64,000 nucleotides of DNA from Eubacteriaceae bacterium (GTDB lineage: Bacteria; Bacillota; Clostridia; Eubacteriales; Eubacteriaceae): assembly GCA_012522805.1 (NCBI GenBank), contig JAAYJS010000019.1, positions 1-64,000 of the forward strand, in the 5' to 3' direction. Below are positions 37,192 through 46,147 of the stretch, piece after piece. A model generated the notes under the pieces. It saw only the letters and a program-made list of their open reading frames with translations, searched no databases and was not told the origin of the DNA. A program made the position numbers and the translations under genes. How positions within the stretch are numbered: the stretch's first letter is position 1; the number at the start of each line of letters is the position of its first letter.

Positions 37192-38595
37192 TCAATACCT
37201 ACGGTATTTTTCCGGTAAGAGATCTAAATACTCCTTGGAACTATGTCGTATTTTATTTGGATTTTTAAAAAAGTCATTGGTCATGATGGTTACGACACCA
37301 CTGAGGAAGATGAGACCGATTAAGTTGGGTATGGCCATCAGTCCATTTAAAGTGTCCGAGATATCCCAAATTGCTTTTAAACCGCCTGTGGCGCCGACAA
37401 AAACCATCGGCACAAAAACAATACGGTATACTTTGATGCCGGTAGGGCCGAATAAATAATCACAGCAACGTTCTCCGTAGTAGGCCCAGCCTAAAATGGT
37501 CGAGAAGGCAAAAAGGGAAAGTCCGATGGATACGATCATACTGCCACCTGTAAAGCCGGTTTCAAAAGCTGCGGCGGTTAATGCGGCACCTTCCATTCCG
37601 CTGTCCCAGAGCCCCGAAACCAATATAACCAAAGCGGTCATGGTACAAATAACGATGGTATCCATAAACACTTCGAATACGCCCCAAATACCTTGACGCA
37701 CAGGGTGGTCGGTAGTGGCAGCGGCATGGGCAATGGGCGCGCTTCCTAATCCTGCTTCGTTGGTAAAAATACCACGAGCGATACCGAAACGCATGGTTAG
37801 CAACAAACCGGCGCCTAAAAAACCTCCGGATGCCGCTCGCCCTGTAAAGGCGGATTCAAAGATCATTTGGAAGGCTGAGGGAATGTTGGCGCGTTCGATA
37901 GCGATGATGATTAAGGACGAAATGATATATAATAAAGCCATCAGCGGTACGAGTTTTTCTGTGACCGCACCAATACGTTTAATACCTCCCAAAATGACAA
38001 TACCGATCAAAACAGCCAATACAATACCTGTAATGACGGGATTAATGCTGAAGGTCGAACGCAAAGCATGGGCGACGGAGTTGGCTTGAGTCATATTGCC
38101 GATTCCAAAAGACGCCAGTGTCCCGAATACAGCAAAGATGGTTGCCAACCACGTCAACCCCAAACCCTTTTGAATGTAATACATCGGCCCGCCGTTGTAG
38201 GAGCCGTTACTTTTTACTTCTCGATAGGTAACTGCCAATACAACCTCTGAAAATTTTGTTGCCATACCAAAAAATGCAGAGAACCAAAGCCAAAAAACAG
38301 CCCCCGGACCGCCCACGGCAATTGCCAAGGCGACCCCGGCAATATTGCCCGTGCCGACTGTTGCCGCCAAAGCCGTTGCAACTGCTTGAAAAGCTGTTAC
38401 TTCACCTTGGCCGATACCTTCAGATTTTTTAAAGATGCTGGCCAATGTATTGCGCATGATGTATGGGAATTTTGCGACTTGAACGACTTTAAGCCTAAAG
38501 GTTAAAAAAATACTGGTCGAAAGTAGTAAAATAATCATCGGCCAGCCCCATACGATTTTATTTATAAAACCATTGAATTTCAGTAAGGTACTCAT
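37192..38595 (-). CDS. Sodium:alanine symporter family (AGCS) transporter
   Basis: 467 residues with about ten membrane helices. Imports alanine or glycine with sodium. Seen: the AGCS signature region GPGAVFWLWFSAFFGMATKFSEV, GGPMYYIQKGLG and FTNEAGLGSAPIAHAAA. GAGGAGGAG precedes ATG 38595. Single-gene unit. The specific amino acid cannot be read from sequence. Confidence 0.94.
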   Translation of the reverse strand: MSTLLKFNGFINKIVWGWPMIILLLSTSIFLTFRLKVVQVAKFPYIMRNTLASIFKKSEGIGQGEVTAFQAVATALAATVGTGNIAGVALAIAVGGPGAVFWLWFSAFFGMATKFSEVVLAVTYREVKSNGSYNGGPMYYIQKGLGLTWLATIFAVFGTLASFGIGNMTQANSVAHALRSTFSINPVITGIVLAVLIGIVILGGIKRIGAVTEKLVPLMALLYIISSLIIIAIERANIPSAFQMIFESAFTGRAASGGFLGAGLLLTMRFGIARGIFTNEAGLGSAPIAHAAATTDHPVRQGIWGVFEVFMDTIVICTMTALVILVSGLWDSGMEGAALTAAAFETGFTGGSMIVSIGLSLFAFSTILGWAYYGERCCDYLFGPTGIKVYRIVFVPMVFVGATGGLKAIWDISDTLNGLMAIPNLIGLIFLSGVVTIMTNDFFKNPNKIRHSSKEYLDLLPEKYRRY

Positions 38596-38752
38596 GTCTC
38601 CTCCTCAAAGCATATAGTATTTAATATAATATACAAGCAGTTGGAATACAAATACTTTTTGAAAGTGTTTTGATTTTATGGTTATTGTGGTAGGCAATGA
38701 GAGAAACGTTTGATGAAGTAACTACCATAGAACTAGATGGTTTGCAAATAAA

Positions 38753-38781
38753 ATGCTCTAAGTAGATTCTACTTAGAGCAT
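38753..38781 (-). terminator. Hairpin after the ABC operon
   Basis: Near-perfect inverted repeat ATGCTCTAAGTAGA/TCTACTTAGAGCAT, followed on the minus strand by TTTTATTT. It ends the leftward YtrA-ABC operon. Confidence 0.82.
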
Positions 38782-38827
38782 CTTGAAAACTTTTTATTAA
38801 AAGTGTTACCGGATTGTGAGAGGATGT

Positions 38828-39649
38828 TTACTCCAAATTGAGTTTGTTTTTTAATAGATAGCTGACTAAGAAAAAAGAGCCAACTGCCAAGGCGATATTT
38901 AACAGTAGAGAGAAGATAAAGGTGGAGTTCATAAAAGAGAAGGCCATCTCTACAGTGGGGTCAATCGTGGTCTCCATGATTTGGTAGTATTTGGGCATGA
39001 ATAGTGATGCAAACAAGGATGATACCAGTTGCAACACTATCGAGATGGCGAGATATGCGCCGATGGACGTAAGAATCTTGTGTGTTCTCGAGAGTTGTCC
39101 AAAGGACATGGCCAAGTAATACATCAGAGTAGAGGAGATGGGCGATATGATCAGGTATAAGATTATAATAATCAGCGTAGAATGAAATTGGTCGCCCATA
39201 TGGAAAAGCGCCATTTCATAGCCTTGATTGATCGTGAGAAGCATATTATTCCAAGACCCCACTTGTGTGCTGAACAATGCCAACAAAGAAAGTAGCAGCG
39301 CACAGGTCGACAAGGTCGTCCATACAAAGGCTACGATCAGTTTAGCAAGAACATGTTGCTCCACCGTAGCCGGTAAGGTAAAAATCAGATAACCTTGGTC
39401 GGTTAAAAAGTTTTTGTAAAACCGCATGACAATGAGGACGCCGGTTACAACCACAACGGCAATTAAGGATAGTACATAGAAAGCCGTAAGTAGCGCGTTA
39501 AAGGAGTCATAGATGATGCTTTCTCCCGGGGGCAAACCGTAATTGAGGTTGATCACACCCATCACGATAAATACAAAAAGCGTGAGGTAAAGTGGCAGAA
39601 ATTTTTGATAAGTGCTTTTAAATTCGAGTTTAATCAATTTTGCTAACAT
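38828..39649 (-). CDS. ABC transporter permease
   Basis: 273 residues, six hydrophobic segments (about 20-40, 55-80, 105-130, 160-185, 195-220, 240-265). It has the layout of ABC-2-type permeases that accompany YtrA regulators. It overlaps the ATPase gene by seven bases. Probably exports an antimicrobial or handles envelope stress, as in other YtrA systems; substrate is not visible. Confidence 0.85.
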   Translation of the reverse strand: MLAKLIKLEFKSTYQKFLPLYLTLFVFIVMGVINLNYGLPPGESIIYDSFNALLTAFYVLSLIAVVVVTGVLIVMRFYKNFLTDQGYLIFTLPATVEQHVLAKLIVAFVWTTLSTCALLLSLLALFSTQVGSWNNMLLTINQGYEMALFHMGDQFHSTLIIIILYLIISPISSTLMYYLAMSFGQLSRTHKILTSIGAYLAISIVLQLVSSLFASLFMPKYYQIMETTIDPTVEMAFSFMNSTFIFSLLLNIALAVGSFFLVSYLLKNKLNLE

Positions 39650-40341
39650 TTAAATACCTCTCTGAATAATGCATCGACGGACAGACCTTTCTTTTCTCTA
39701 ATCTCATCAACCGGAGACTGCAACACCATCCGCCCTTCTTGAATAAAAATGACCTCATCTAAAACATTTTCAACGTCCGAAATTAAGTGGGTAGAGATGA
39801 GAACAGTGGCATCGGGGTTGTAATTTTTGATAATGGTGTTGATGATATAGTCCCGAGTAGCCGGGTCGACACCGCCTATCGGCTCATCGAGCAAATAAAG
39901 CTGGGCGTTTCTACTCATCACCATAACCAGTTGAACCTTTTCTTTGGTACCCTTAGAAAGATGTTTAAAACGTTGTTTGGGGTCAATACGCAAATCTTCC
40001 AACATAGCTTCTGCTTTGGCACGGTTAAAATCTTCATAAAAGGTTTCAAACAAAGACAAAATATCGTTAACTGTCATCCAGTCATCAAAGTAGTTTCTAT
40101 CCGGTAAATAGGAAATGATGGCCTTTGTTTCAGGAGAAGGGGGCATACCGTTTATCAGCGCTTCGCCGCTGTCGCAGGTTAATAGGCCGTTTAAAATTTT
40201 TATCAAAGTCGTTTTTCCGCTGCCGTTGGGTCCCAGCAAACCGACGATGACGCCTTTTGGAATTTTAACGCTGAAATCATCGACAGCAACAATGGCTCCG
40301 AATTTTTTAGTTGCTTGGTTGATGGTAATAAGTTCATTCAC
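39643..40341 (-). CDS. ABC transporter ATP-binding protein
   Basis: 232 residues. Walker A GPNGSGKTT near 38, a degenerate signature LSKGTKEKVQLV near 132 (LSKG for LSGG, frequent in this subgroup), Walker B LYLLDEPIGGVD and the H-loop STHL. Partner of the downstream permease; its start overlaps the regulator stop. Confidence 0.93.
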   Translation of the reverse strand: MNELITINQATKKFGAIVAVDDFSVKIPKGVIVGLLGPNGSGKTTLIKILNGLLTCDSGEALINGMPPSPETKAIISYLPDRNYFDDWMTVNDILSLFETFYEDFNRAKAEAMLEDLRIDPKQRFKHLSKGTKEKVQLVMVMSRNAQLYLLDEPIGGVDPATRDYIINTIIKNYNPDATVLISTHLISDVENVLDEVIFIQEGRMVLQSPVDEIREKKGLSVDALFREVFKC

Positions 40342-40708
40342 TGGATGTCTCCTCTTGTGCTTCTCGAATCAATTGTCTGATTTCGTTTCGTGAAAATCCC
40401 ATACTTTCCATTTTAGTCAAAAAAGTGTCGATTTCATGAAGCGCAATGTTCTTTTTCTTTTTTTGAATCAATTCCTTGTCTTGAGTTACAAAGCGTCCGG
40501 TTGTCCGTTGACTATACACCAGACCTTCTTTTTCCAATTCCGTTAAAGCTTTCTGCATCGTATTGGGATTCACCGCTGCTATTTCAGCCAGATCTCTGAC
40601 GGAAGGGAGCCTCTCGCCGGGAACGTAACGTCCAGATACGATATGGATGACGATGTATTCCATAAGCTGGCGATAGATAGGGCTGTTCGAATCAATCCGC
40701 CATTTCAT
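40334..40708 (-). CDS. GntR-family regulator, YtrA subfamily
   Basis: 124 residues: winged helix (1-70) with MEYIVIHIVSGRYVPGERLPSVRDLAEIAAVNPNTMQKALTEL, then the short C-terminal helical segment for dimerisation that defines YtrA. First gene of the ABC operon, ATG 40708 behind AGGAGG. It very likely represses its own promoter through the inverted repeat at 40731-40750. Confidence 0.93.
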   Translation of the reverse strand: MKWRIDSNSPIYRQLMEYIVIHIVSGRYVPGERLPSVRDLAEIAAVNPNTMQKALTELEKEGLVYSQRTTGRFVTQDKELIQKKKKNIALHEIDTFLTKMESMGFSRNEIRQLIREAQEETSSE

Positions 40709-40730
40709 AATGACCTCCTTATTGTACTAC

Positions 40731-40779
40731 TGTATTATTAATGTAATACAATACTACAATAAGATTTTATGCTTGTCAA
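40731..40779 (-). promoter_or_regulatory. Promoter and operator of the YtrA-ABC operon
   Basis: Minus-strand TTGACA (40774-40779) and TAGTAT (40751-40756) are 17 bases apart. The inverted repeat TGTATTA-TTAATG-TAATACA (40731-40750) follows the -10 box directly and covers the expected start site. Confidence 0.82.
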
Positions 40780-40859
40780 TCATTTTTTTGTCACGCTTTC
40801 ATGAATTGAAGGGGAGAGTTGGAAGAGGCTATAGAAAAAATGAGTAGGAATGCTCAAAG

Positions 40860-40914
40860 AAAAAAAGCAACAGCCGGCTTTATTTTCATTTTGAACTATA
40901 AGCCGGCTATTGCC
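40860..40914 (-). terminator. Terminator after larE
   Basis: AGCCGGCTT pairs with AAGCCGGCT, extended by GCAA/TTGC; the A-run on the plus strand gives a T-run leftward. Confidence 0.88.
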
Positions 40915-40919
40915 AAAAT

Positions 40920-41729
40920 TTAGTTTTGATCGATTTGGTTCATGGCACCTCGTTGGTAACCCATTAAATCCAAATGTACCTGTTTAAAACCCAAGCCTTG
41001 CAAATAATCGATGATGGATTGCCGGTCCTGCATGATGCGTTCAAAATCCGACTCGTCGCATTCAATGCGACATGTATCCTCCAAATGTCTTAGGCGGTAT
41101 TGCTTAAGACCCAAATCCGAGAGGAAAGCTTCGCCCTTTGCAACGGCAGCCAGTTTCGCTGATGTGATGGGCGAACCGGTGGGAATCCGAGAAGCTAAAC
41201 AGGCCATGGCCGGTTTGGTAGCGGTGGGTAAATTATCATATCGGGAGAGGGCGTAAATATCTCCTTTAGTCATGCCGCTGTGCACAAAGGGGCTTAGAAT
41301 GTCTAATTCCTCTAAAGCTCTTAGGCCCGGTCTATAATCGTCAAAGTCATCGACGTTGGTACCGTCTACGACCACGTCTGCACCAATTTTTTCTGCATGC
41401 TCTTTAATGAGAGAGAAGATGGCGTGTTTGCAATGGTAACAACGATCGGGGTGGTTTTCTTTAAAGGGTTCCAGATTTAAAGGCTCAAAATGAAGTGTCT
41501 GCAGATTGACATTAAAATTCTTGCAGATTTCAAAGCAGTCCCTTTGTTCTTCTTCGGGCATCATCGAACCGAAGACGGCGATAGGGGTTATCTCTTTGGT
41601 CTTCATTTGACGGATGAGGTGCAACAACAAGGTGGAATCGACACCGCCGGAAAAAGCTAAAGCAATGCGATTGTAGGGTTCCAAAAGAGAATAAAATTTT
41701 TTCAACTTATTTTGAAGTGTTGTATCCAT
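40920..41729 (-). CDS. larE: LarE-like ATP-dependent sulfur transferase
   Basis: 269 residues from ATG 41729 behind AGGAG; an in-frame upstream start lacks a site. PP-loop pyrophosphatase SGGVDSTLL near 25-35, and ACLASRIP, the segment with the cysteine that LarE sacrifices as sulfur donor when building the nickel-pincer cofactor of lactate racemase. The rest of the pathway (larA, larB, larC) is not in the window. Homologues with the cysteine occur without a racemase, so the client may differ. Confidence 0.9.
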   Translation of the reverse strand: MDTTLQNKLKKFYSLLEPYNRIALAFSGGVDSTLLLHLIRQMKTKEITPIAVFGSMMPEEEQRDCFEICKNFNVNLQTLHFEPLNLEPFKENHPDRCYHCKHAIFSLIKEHAEKIGADVVVDGTNVDDFDDYRPGLRALEELDILSPFVHSGMTKGDIYALSRYDNLPTATKPAMACLASRIPTGSPITSAKLAAVAKGEAFLSDLGLKQYRLRHLEDTCRIECDESDFERIMQDRQSIIDYLQGLGFKQVHLDLMGYQRGAMNQIDQN

Positions 41730-41747
41730 GATGCTCCTATAATAGAA

Positions 41748-41782
41748 AGACCCAAGACAGAATGGTCTCTGCACTTGGGTCT
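41748..41782. other. Hairpin between tRNA-Gln and larE
   Basis: AGACCCAAG pairs with CTTGGGTCT around 17 bases. It may terminate tRNA-Gln transcription or structure the larE leader; the T-run is better on the plus strand. Confidence 0.5.
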
Positions 41783-41797
41783 CTTGTTTTTATTTGA

Positions 41798-41872
41798 TGG
41801 CAAGGGTAGCAGGATTCGAACCTGCGCATGATGGAGTCAGAGTCCATTGCCTTACCGCTTGGCGATACCCCT
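41798..41872 (-). tRNA. tRNA-Gln (anticodon CTG)
   Basis: Acceptor AGGGGTA/TACCCTT with one G-T pair, anticodon stem ATGGA/TCCAT enclosing CTCTGAC, T loop TTCGAAT, encoded CCA. Reads CAG. Confidence 0.94.
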
Positions 41873-41918
41873 ATGTGTCATTTATTTTAAATGATATTTA
41901 GAGGGGTTGTCAAGTTCA

Positions 41919-42686
41919 TCAAGCTAAATCTAATTCTAAAGAGATGGGACAATGGTCGGAACCCATCACCTCGTCGTGTATAGCGGCGTTCTTTACGATG
42001 CCCATGGTATTCTCTGAAACGAAAAAATAATCGATGCGCCACCCGGCATTATTTTTACGTGCATTAAAGCGGTAACTCCACCAAGAATATTGGATCGTAT
42101 CCGGGTAAAAATGTCGGAAGGTGTCCACATAGCCCTCAGAGATGAAACGGTCAATCCATTCCCGTTCTATAGGCAAGAAGCCTGAACGCTTGGCATTGGA
42201 TTTTGGGTTTTTCAAATCTATTTCTCGATGGGCCGTGTTAACATCGCCACAAAGGATGACTTTTTTACCTTGTTCAACCAAAGCGTTGGCATCTTCCAAA
42301 AAACAATTATAAAAATCCAGTTTGAAATTTAACCGCTCGTCACTTTGTTGCCCATTGGGAAAATAAATGTTGAAGAGCGTAAACTCCGGATATTCTAGAA
42401 TAATGGTGCGGCCTTCCGTATTAAAACGGGGATCCGATAAGCCGGTTCTGATGGACAACGGTTCTCTTTTATAATAAACCGCTGTACCGCTGTAGCCTTT
42501 TCTTTCAGCGGAATGAAAATAAGACTGGTAGCCCTCAATTTGTGTTAAGGTTTCATCTAATTGATGTTCATGAACTTTTGTTTCCTGAAGGCATAAGATG
42601 TCCGGTTGGGTTTCGTGCACCCATGGTAAGAAGTTTTTTTGTGCAACGGCACGCAAGCCGTTTACGTTCCAAGAATAGAGTCGCAT
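41919..42686 (-). CDS. xth: Exodeoxyribonuclease III
   Basis: 255 residues. An AP endonuclease/3' exonuclease of base-excision repair. Motifs: YSWNVNGLRA, LQETKVHE (metal glutamate), GDVNTAH, and the terminal GSDHCPISLEL with catalytic Asp and His. Full length; single gene. Confidence 0.95.
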   Translation of the reverse strand: MRLYSWNVNGLRAVAQKNFLPWVHETQPDILCLQETKVHEHQLDETLTQIEGYQSYFHSAERKGYSGTAVYYKREPLSIRTGLSDPRFNTEGRTIILEYPEFTLFNIYFPNGQQSDERLNFKLDFYNCFLEDANALVEQGKKVILCGDVNTAHREIDLKNPKSNAKRSGFLPIEREWIDRFISEGYVDTFRHFYPDTIQYSWWSYRFNARKNNAGWRIDYFFVSENTMGIVKNAAIHDEVMGSDHCPISLELDLA

Positions 42687-42777
42687 TGTGTCTCCTTGTC
42701 GATTTTTGAGTAATTATTTGATATAATACAGTTTAACACAAGATGGATATCCGAGCAAAAAATACGGGGGGTATGGT

Positions 42778-44316
42778 ATGAAGTATATTCTAGTTTTAGA
42801 TGGCGGTACAGAGTCCATTAAGGCGGTCTTGTATGACCAAAGGGGAAAGGCTGCCTATAAGAGTACCATTCGCTTGGAATTTGATAACCCGCAAATTAGA
42901 GAAATCGACCAAAACCTTTATTGGGATTTGAGTTGTCGAGCTATCCGAAATTTAACAGAAAAATTTGAGGGAGATTTAGAGGATATCATGGCCATATCCG
43001 TAACCGGAGAGGGGGGAGGTTTATTTTCCCTAGATGAGAATGGCCAGCCCTATATGCCCGCGATACTGGAAAATGATAGCCGAACGGAAGAATTGCTTTA
43101 CACCGTCAATTATAAAGTACCGGGTTGGGGAAAACGCATACATAAGGTGCTGGGCCGTAAAGTTGAACAGGGCAATACTTTGTTATTGGCGATATGGTTG
43201 CAGAAAAACCGACCGGATTTATATTTGAAATTGGACAAGATATTTTTTGCTAAAGACTGGTTAATCTATAAAATGACGAACCGCTTGGTTACCGATCGTA
43301 CCGATGCCACCGCTTGTTATGCTACCTTTGCAAATGGCCGTATCCCTACAGACTTGTTTTCCATTTTCGGTTTGGGACATTTAAAAAAATGCGTTCCGGA
43401 AATTTTACCGCCGGGTGTCGTTGTGGGGACTGTTTTGCCGGAGGTTGCAAAGAAATTGGGTTTACCTGAACATTTGCCCGTCATTTTAAGCGCAACAGGA
43501 CAGGTATCCATGGCCATCGGTGCCGGTGCTGTCAGCACACAGGACATTGCCATTGAGTTCTCCAACACCGTGCGCACAGTTGTCGTCAAACGCTTTAAAG
43601 ATTGCGATTTTAACAAACTTCACAAATCCTTTTTACATTATGGTATTGGCCAGCTTTGTTTGGAAGCCAGCAACTCACTGACGGGTATCGGAAGCATAAC
43701 CTGGGGTGAAGATGTCCTTTTAAATGGCGGCGACATCCAAAATATGGAAAAATTGGTGGAAGCGCAAGCGTCCGGTTCCGGAGGTGTTATTTATCATCCA
43801 TACGTTTCGACAGAGGGGGAGTTATCGCCCTTTTTTCACCCACATGCACAGGGCGGATTTTTGGGTATCGACGAGCATACGACAAAGGCACAGCTGCTGC
43901 GGGCTATTTACGAGGGCCTATCCTACGCAGTAAAAGACAGCATTGTGGATAACCCCGCTGGTGGGCAACTTTATTTGATCGGGGAAGGCGGTCAAAGCGA
44001 TGTCTTGCCCCAAATTTTAGCTGATGTAACAGGTAGGCGGGTAGGTGTCTATGAGGATGAAGACTATACTTCTAAAGGCGCCATGTTAACAGCTTACGTC
44101 ACCATGGGGTTATTTGAAAACTACGCCTCCGCCACGGCCTTATGTTGCCGTGTGGAGAAATTTTATGAGCCCAAGAAATCCGTTATCTATACCGAAGGTT
44201 TTCACTTGTTCAGACAATTGAGAGAAATCTATTCGAAAACATGGAGCAAACAGGAAAAGTATAAAATTTTGGTTCAAAAAACACTTGCAGAAGATGAAGA
44301 GCCGGAAAACGATTGA
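42778..44316 (+). CDS. FGGY-family carbohydrate kinase, substrate unknown
   Basis: 512 residues, the usual size for xylulokinase-like enzymes. ATP-binding LDGGTESIKAVLYD at the start, second domain signature near IGEGGQSDVLPQILADVTGRR, and YTSKGAMLTAY near the end. The mid-region AIEFSNTVRTVV stands where xylulokinases have their ATP loop. No sugar isomerase or transporter is adjacent, so the sugar is unknown. GGGGG before ATG 42778; a terminator follows at 44326. Confidence 0.9.
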   Translation: MKYILVLDGGTESIKAVLYDQRGKAAYKSTIRLEFDNPQIREIDQNLYWDLSCRAIRNLTEKFEGDLEDIMAISVTGEGGGLFSLDENGQPYMPAILENDSRTEELLYTVNYKVPGWGKRIHKVLGRKVEQGNTLLLAIWLQKNRPDLYLKLDKIFFAKDWLIYKMTNRLVTDRTDATACYATFANGRIPTDLFSIFGLGHLKKCVPEILPPGVVVGTVLPEVAKKLGLPEHLPVILSATGQVSMAIGAGAVSTQDIAIEFSNTVRTVVVKRFKDCDFNKLHKSFLHYGIGQLCLEASNSLTGIGSITWGEDVLLNGGDIQNMEKLVEAQASGSGGVIYHPYVSTEGELSPFFHPHAQGGFLGIDEHTTKAQLLRAIYEGLSYAVKDSIVDNPAGGQLYLIGEGGQSDVLPQILADVTGRRVGVYEDEDYTSKGAMLTAYVTMGLFENYASATALCCRVEKFYEPKKSVIYTEGFHLFRQLREIYSKTWSKQEKYKILVQKTLAEDEEPEND

Positions 44317-44325
44317 TCATCGACT

Positions 44326-44374
44326 AAAAAAGACTTGATATGCAAGAATATGTTCTTGTCTATCAAGTCTTTTT
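44326..44374. terminator. Terminator between the FGGY kinase and the ECF S component
   Basis: AAAAAAGACTTGATA pairs with TATCAAGTCTTTTT around about 20 bases, with T-runs in both directions. Converging genes share it. Confidence 0.88.
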
Positions 44375-44491
44375 GGTTGATGCAGAGCTCAATACTCTGT
44401 TCAGAGGCTGATTTTTGTTGTTATTACCCATTCCTTTAAAGAAGGAACTTTGATTTTCTAAACCTTAAAGCTTAGGGTTCGTTTAGTACTT

Positions 44492-44977
44492 TCAATCTTC
44501 TAACCGAAAAGCGGAAAAAGGTCTTCTCAACAATAAAAAGACAACCAAACCGACAAGAGCTTGCAAAGCATTAAAGGGTACATTGATCAGAGGAGCGGAG
44601 ATAGAACCCAGCATGAATACTTCCGCAATGTAATAAACGGCACACATCAAAACAATGGCGATGAGCATTGTACCGTATTGTTTTTTAGTGTTTTGGGCAT
44701 TCAGTATCCAGCGACCGGTTATCCAAGCCATTGAAGATTTGGCAATCATGGTGGGCAAGATATAGACGGCATAGCCGCTAAAGTAATCTGCGCTGCCTGC
44801 ACCGATGGCAGCGGCTATCCCTCCAAATACAGGCCCTAATATATAGCCGCAAAGAAAAACCGCTGCATCGCCTAAATGGACATAACCGTTGGGTATCGGT
44901 ACTTTAACGATAAAAGTAGAAATAAAAACGACGGCACTTAACAAAGCCATATAAACCATTCTTTTAGTTGTCATCAT
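44492..44977 (-). CDS. ECF transporter S component
   Basis: 161 residues with six predicted hydrophobic segments. The start MMTTKRMVYMALLSAVVF with the small-residue helix and PNGYVHLGDAAVF match the substrate-binding subunits of the PF07155 type. It would dock with EcfA1A2T made at 28-30 kb. The vitamin or metal taken up is not evident; no biosynthesis gene is adjacent. ATG 44977 has GAGGAG five bases upstream; TTG and ATG codons next to it are alternatives. Confidence 0.85.
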   Translation of the reverse strand: MMTTKRMVYMALLSAVVFISTFIVKVPIPNGYVHLGDAAVFLCGYILGPVFGGIAAAIGAGSADYFSGYAVYILPTMIAKSSMAWITGRWILNAQNTKKQYGTMLIAIVLMCAVYYIAEVFMLGSISAPLINVPFNALQALVGLVVFLLLRRPFSAFRLED

Positions 44978-45018
44978 CAAATCTCCTCGTTGCGATAAAT
45001 GTTGTTTGTTTCAATATT

Positions 45019-45042
45019 AAAACATCCCGGACGGGAAGTTTT
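45019..45042. promoter_or_regulatory. 24-base imperfect palindrome upstream of the S component
   Basis: AAAAC-ATCCCGGACGGGAA-GTTTT pairs throughout except at one position and the centre. It lies about 45 bases before the S-component start and could be an operator or a leader hairpin controlling vitamin uptake. Confidence 0.6.
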
Positions 45043-45080
45043 AATCAATTTCTTTATAAGATAATGGGTTCTAATATACA

Positions 45081-45641
45081 CTAAATTTCTTCCACAGCCA
45101 TAGAGACCGAGGTTGCAAAATTCAAGCCGGTACGCTCCGGGTTATTGGGTGAAACGATAATATCCACATTATAATCTGTTACTTGACCTGAAATGCGTTT
45201 GCCGCCATTTTCGACATCCGCCACTTGTACACCTTCTCCGATCAGTTGGCTGTAAAAAGCGGTGATATCATCGATAGAGGCATCGGAACCGTAACGTGTG
45301 CTCCAAGCAACGCCACCCTCCGGCGTGGTATACTCATTGGATTCCGTTACGCCATTTACCTTATAAGGCGGAATGAGATTGACGGGATAAGTTTTGTCAA
45401 TGACTTCGGGATCGTTGTAGATGTCGTCTTCATGTTGTGAAATGACATCCTTAATGTGGTCAGTTGGCTCAGGTTGTGGTTTAGGCTCCGGCTTCGGTGT
45501 CTCCTCAATCACGACCGGTTTGGTCGGTGTTTCCACTCCTGAATCGGGTTTTTTCGCATCCATTCTTTGTTTGACGATCGGCACGCCTGCTCCTACTAAA
45601 ATTAAGAGGGAAAGAACAATACCTATCAACTTTTTTCTCAT
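45081..45641 (-). CDS. Membrane-anchored extracytoplasmic protein of unknown function
   Basis: 186 residues from ATG 45641 behind AGGAGG; longer in-frame starts lack sites. Basic start MRKK then a hydrophobic helix (about 5-24) without a lipobox, then a proline/glutamate-rich linker (about 35-65, KPEPKPQPEP) and a globular domain of about 120 residues. The topology suggests an anchored domain outside the membrane. I recognise no family. The linker resembles cell-wall spanners. Confidence 0.78.
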   Translation of the reverse strand: MRKKLIGIVLSLLILVGAGVPIVKQRMDAKKPDSGVETPTKPVVIEETPKPEPKPQPEPTDHIKDVISQHEDDIYNDPEVIDKTYPVNLIPPYKVNGVTESNEYTTPEGGVAWSTRYGSDASIDDITAFYSQLIGEGVQVADVENGGKRISGQVTDYNVDIIVSPNNPERTGLNFATSVSMAVEEI

Positions 45642-45764
45642 GGTTGCCTCCTTGTTCATTGGTTGGCGCAAATACTTTGACATTAAAATAAAGCTACGCA
45701 CCATAACGGTAAACCGTCATTGATCTCTATTGTAACGAATTTTACTAAAACATACAAGAAAAAC

Positions 45765-45793
45765 TTGATTTTTAGAGGAGTATTCGCTACAAT
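45765..45793 (+). promoter_or_regulatory. ileS promoter
   Basis: TTGATT (45765-45770) and TACAAT (45788-45793), 17 bases apart, about 90 bases upstream of the T-box. Confidence 0.72.
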
Positions 45794-45877
45794 TAGTAAC
45801 TGAGTTTAAAGATGGCTATAGTATCTCCCGTAGGCTTAGCGATCTTGCTTTGAGAATGGATTTCAAATTTCAAATGA

Positions 45878-46099
45878 AAATAAAAGCTGGGAACAGGACG
45901 ATAAAAACGATTTCCTTATACAGAGAGAAAATCACACGCTGAGAGATTTTAAAGGATCGTTTTTATAGATCACCTGGGAGCTGTGTTTTTGAAAAAATTA
46001 GAAAACACCGGTTACACCGTTATCGTATAGAGTGGACAGGCAAGCCTGTCAAATTGGGTGGTACCGCGATGATTTCGTCCCTTATGGGGGCGTTTTTTT
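45878..46099 (+). ncRNA. T-box riboswitch, isoleucine
   Basis: Leader that senses uncharged tRNA-Ile. Stem I runs from about 45895. The specifier ATC (45969-45971) precedes ACCTGGGAG. The conserved T-box TGGGTGGTACCGCG is at 46055-46068. A terminator CGTCCC/GGGGGCG with a T-run ends at about 46099. Binding of uncharged tRNA favours the antiterminator. Confidence 0.93.
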
Positions 46100-46147
46100 A
46101 TTGATATGAATTAAATTTAGAAAGATAAACAAAGAAAGGGGAACAAA

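Noticed and set aside
41748-41782. Riboswitch in front of larE
   Set aside because: Only one stem of nine pairs in about 70 bases; no conserved riboswitch core was recognised.
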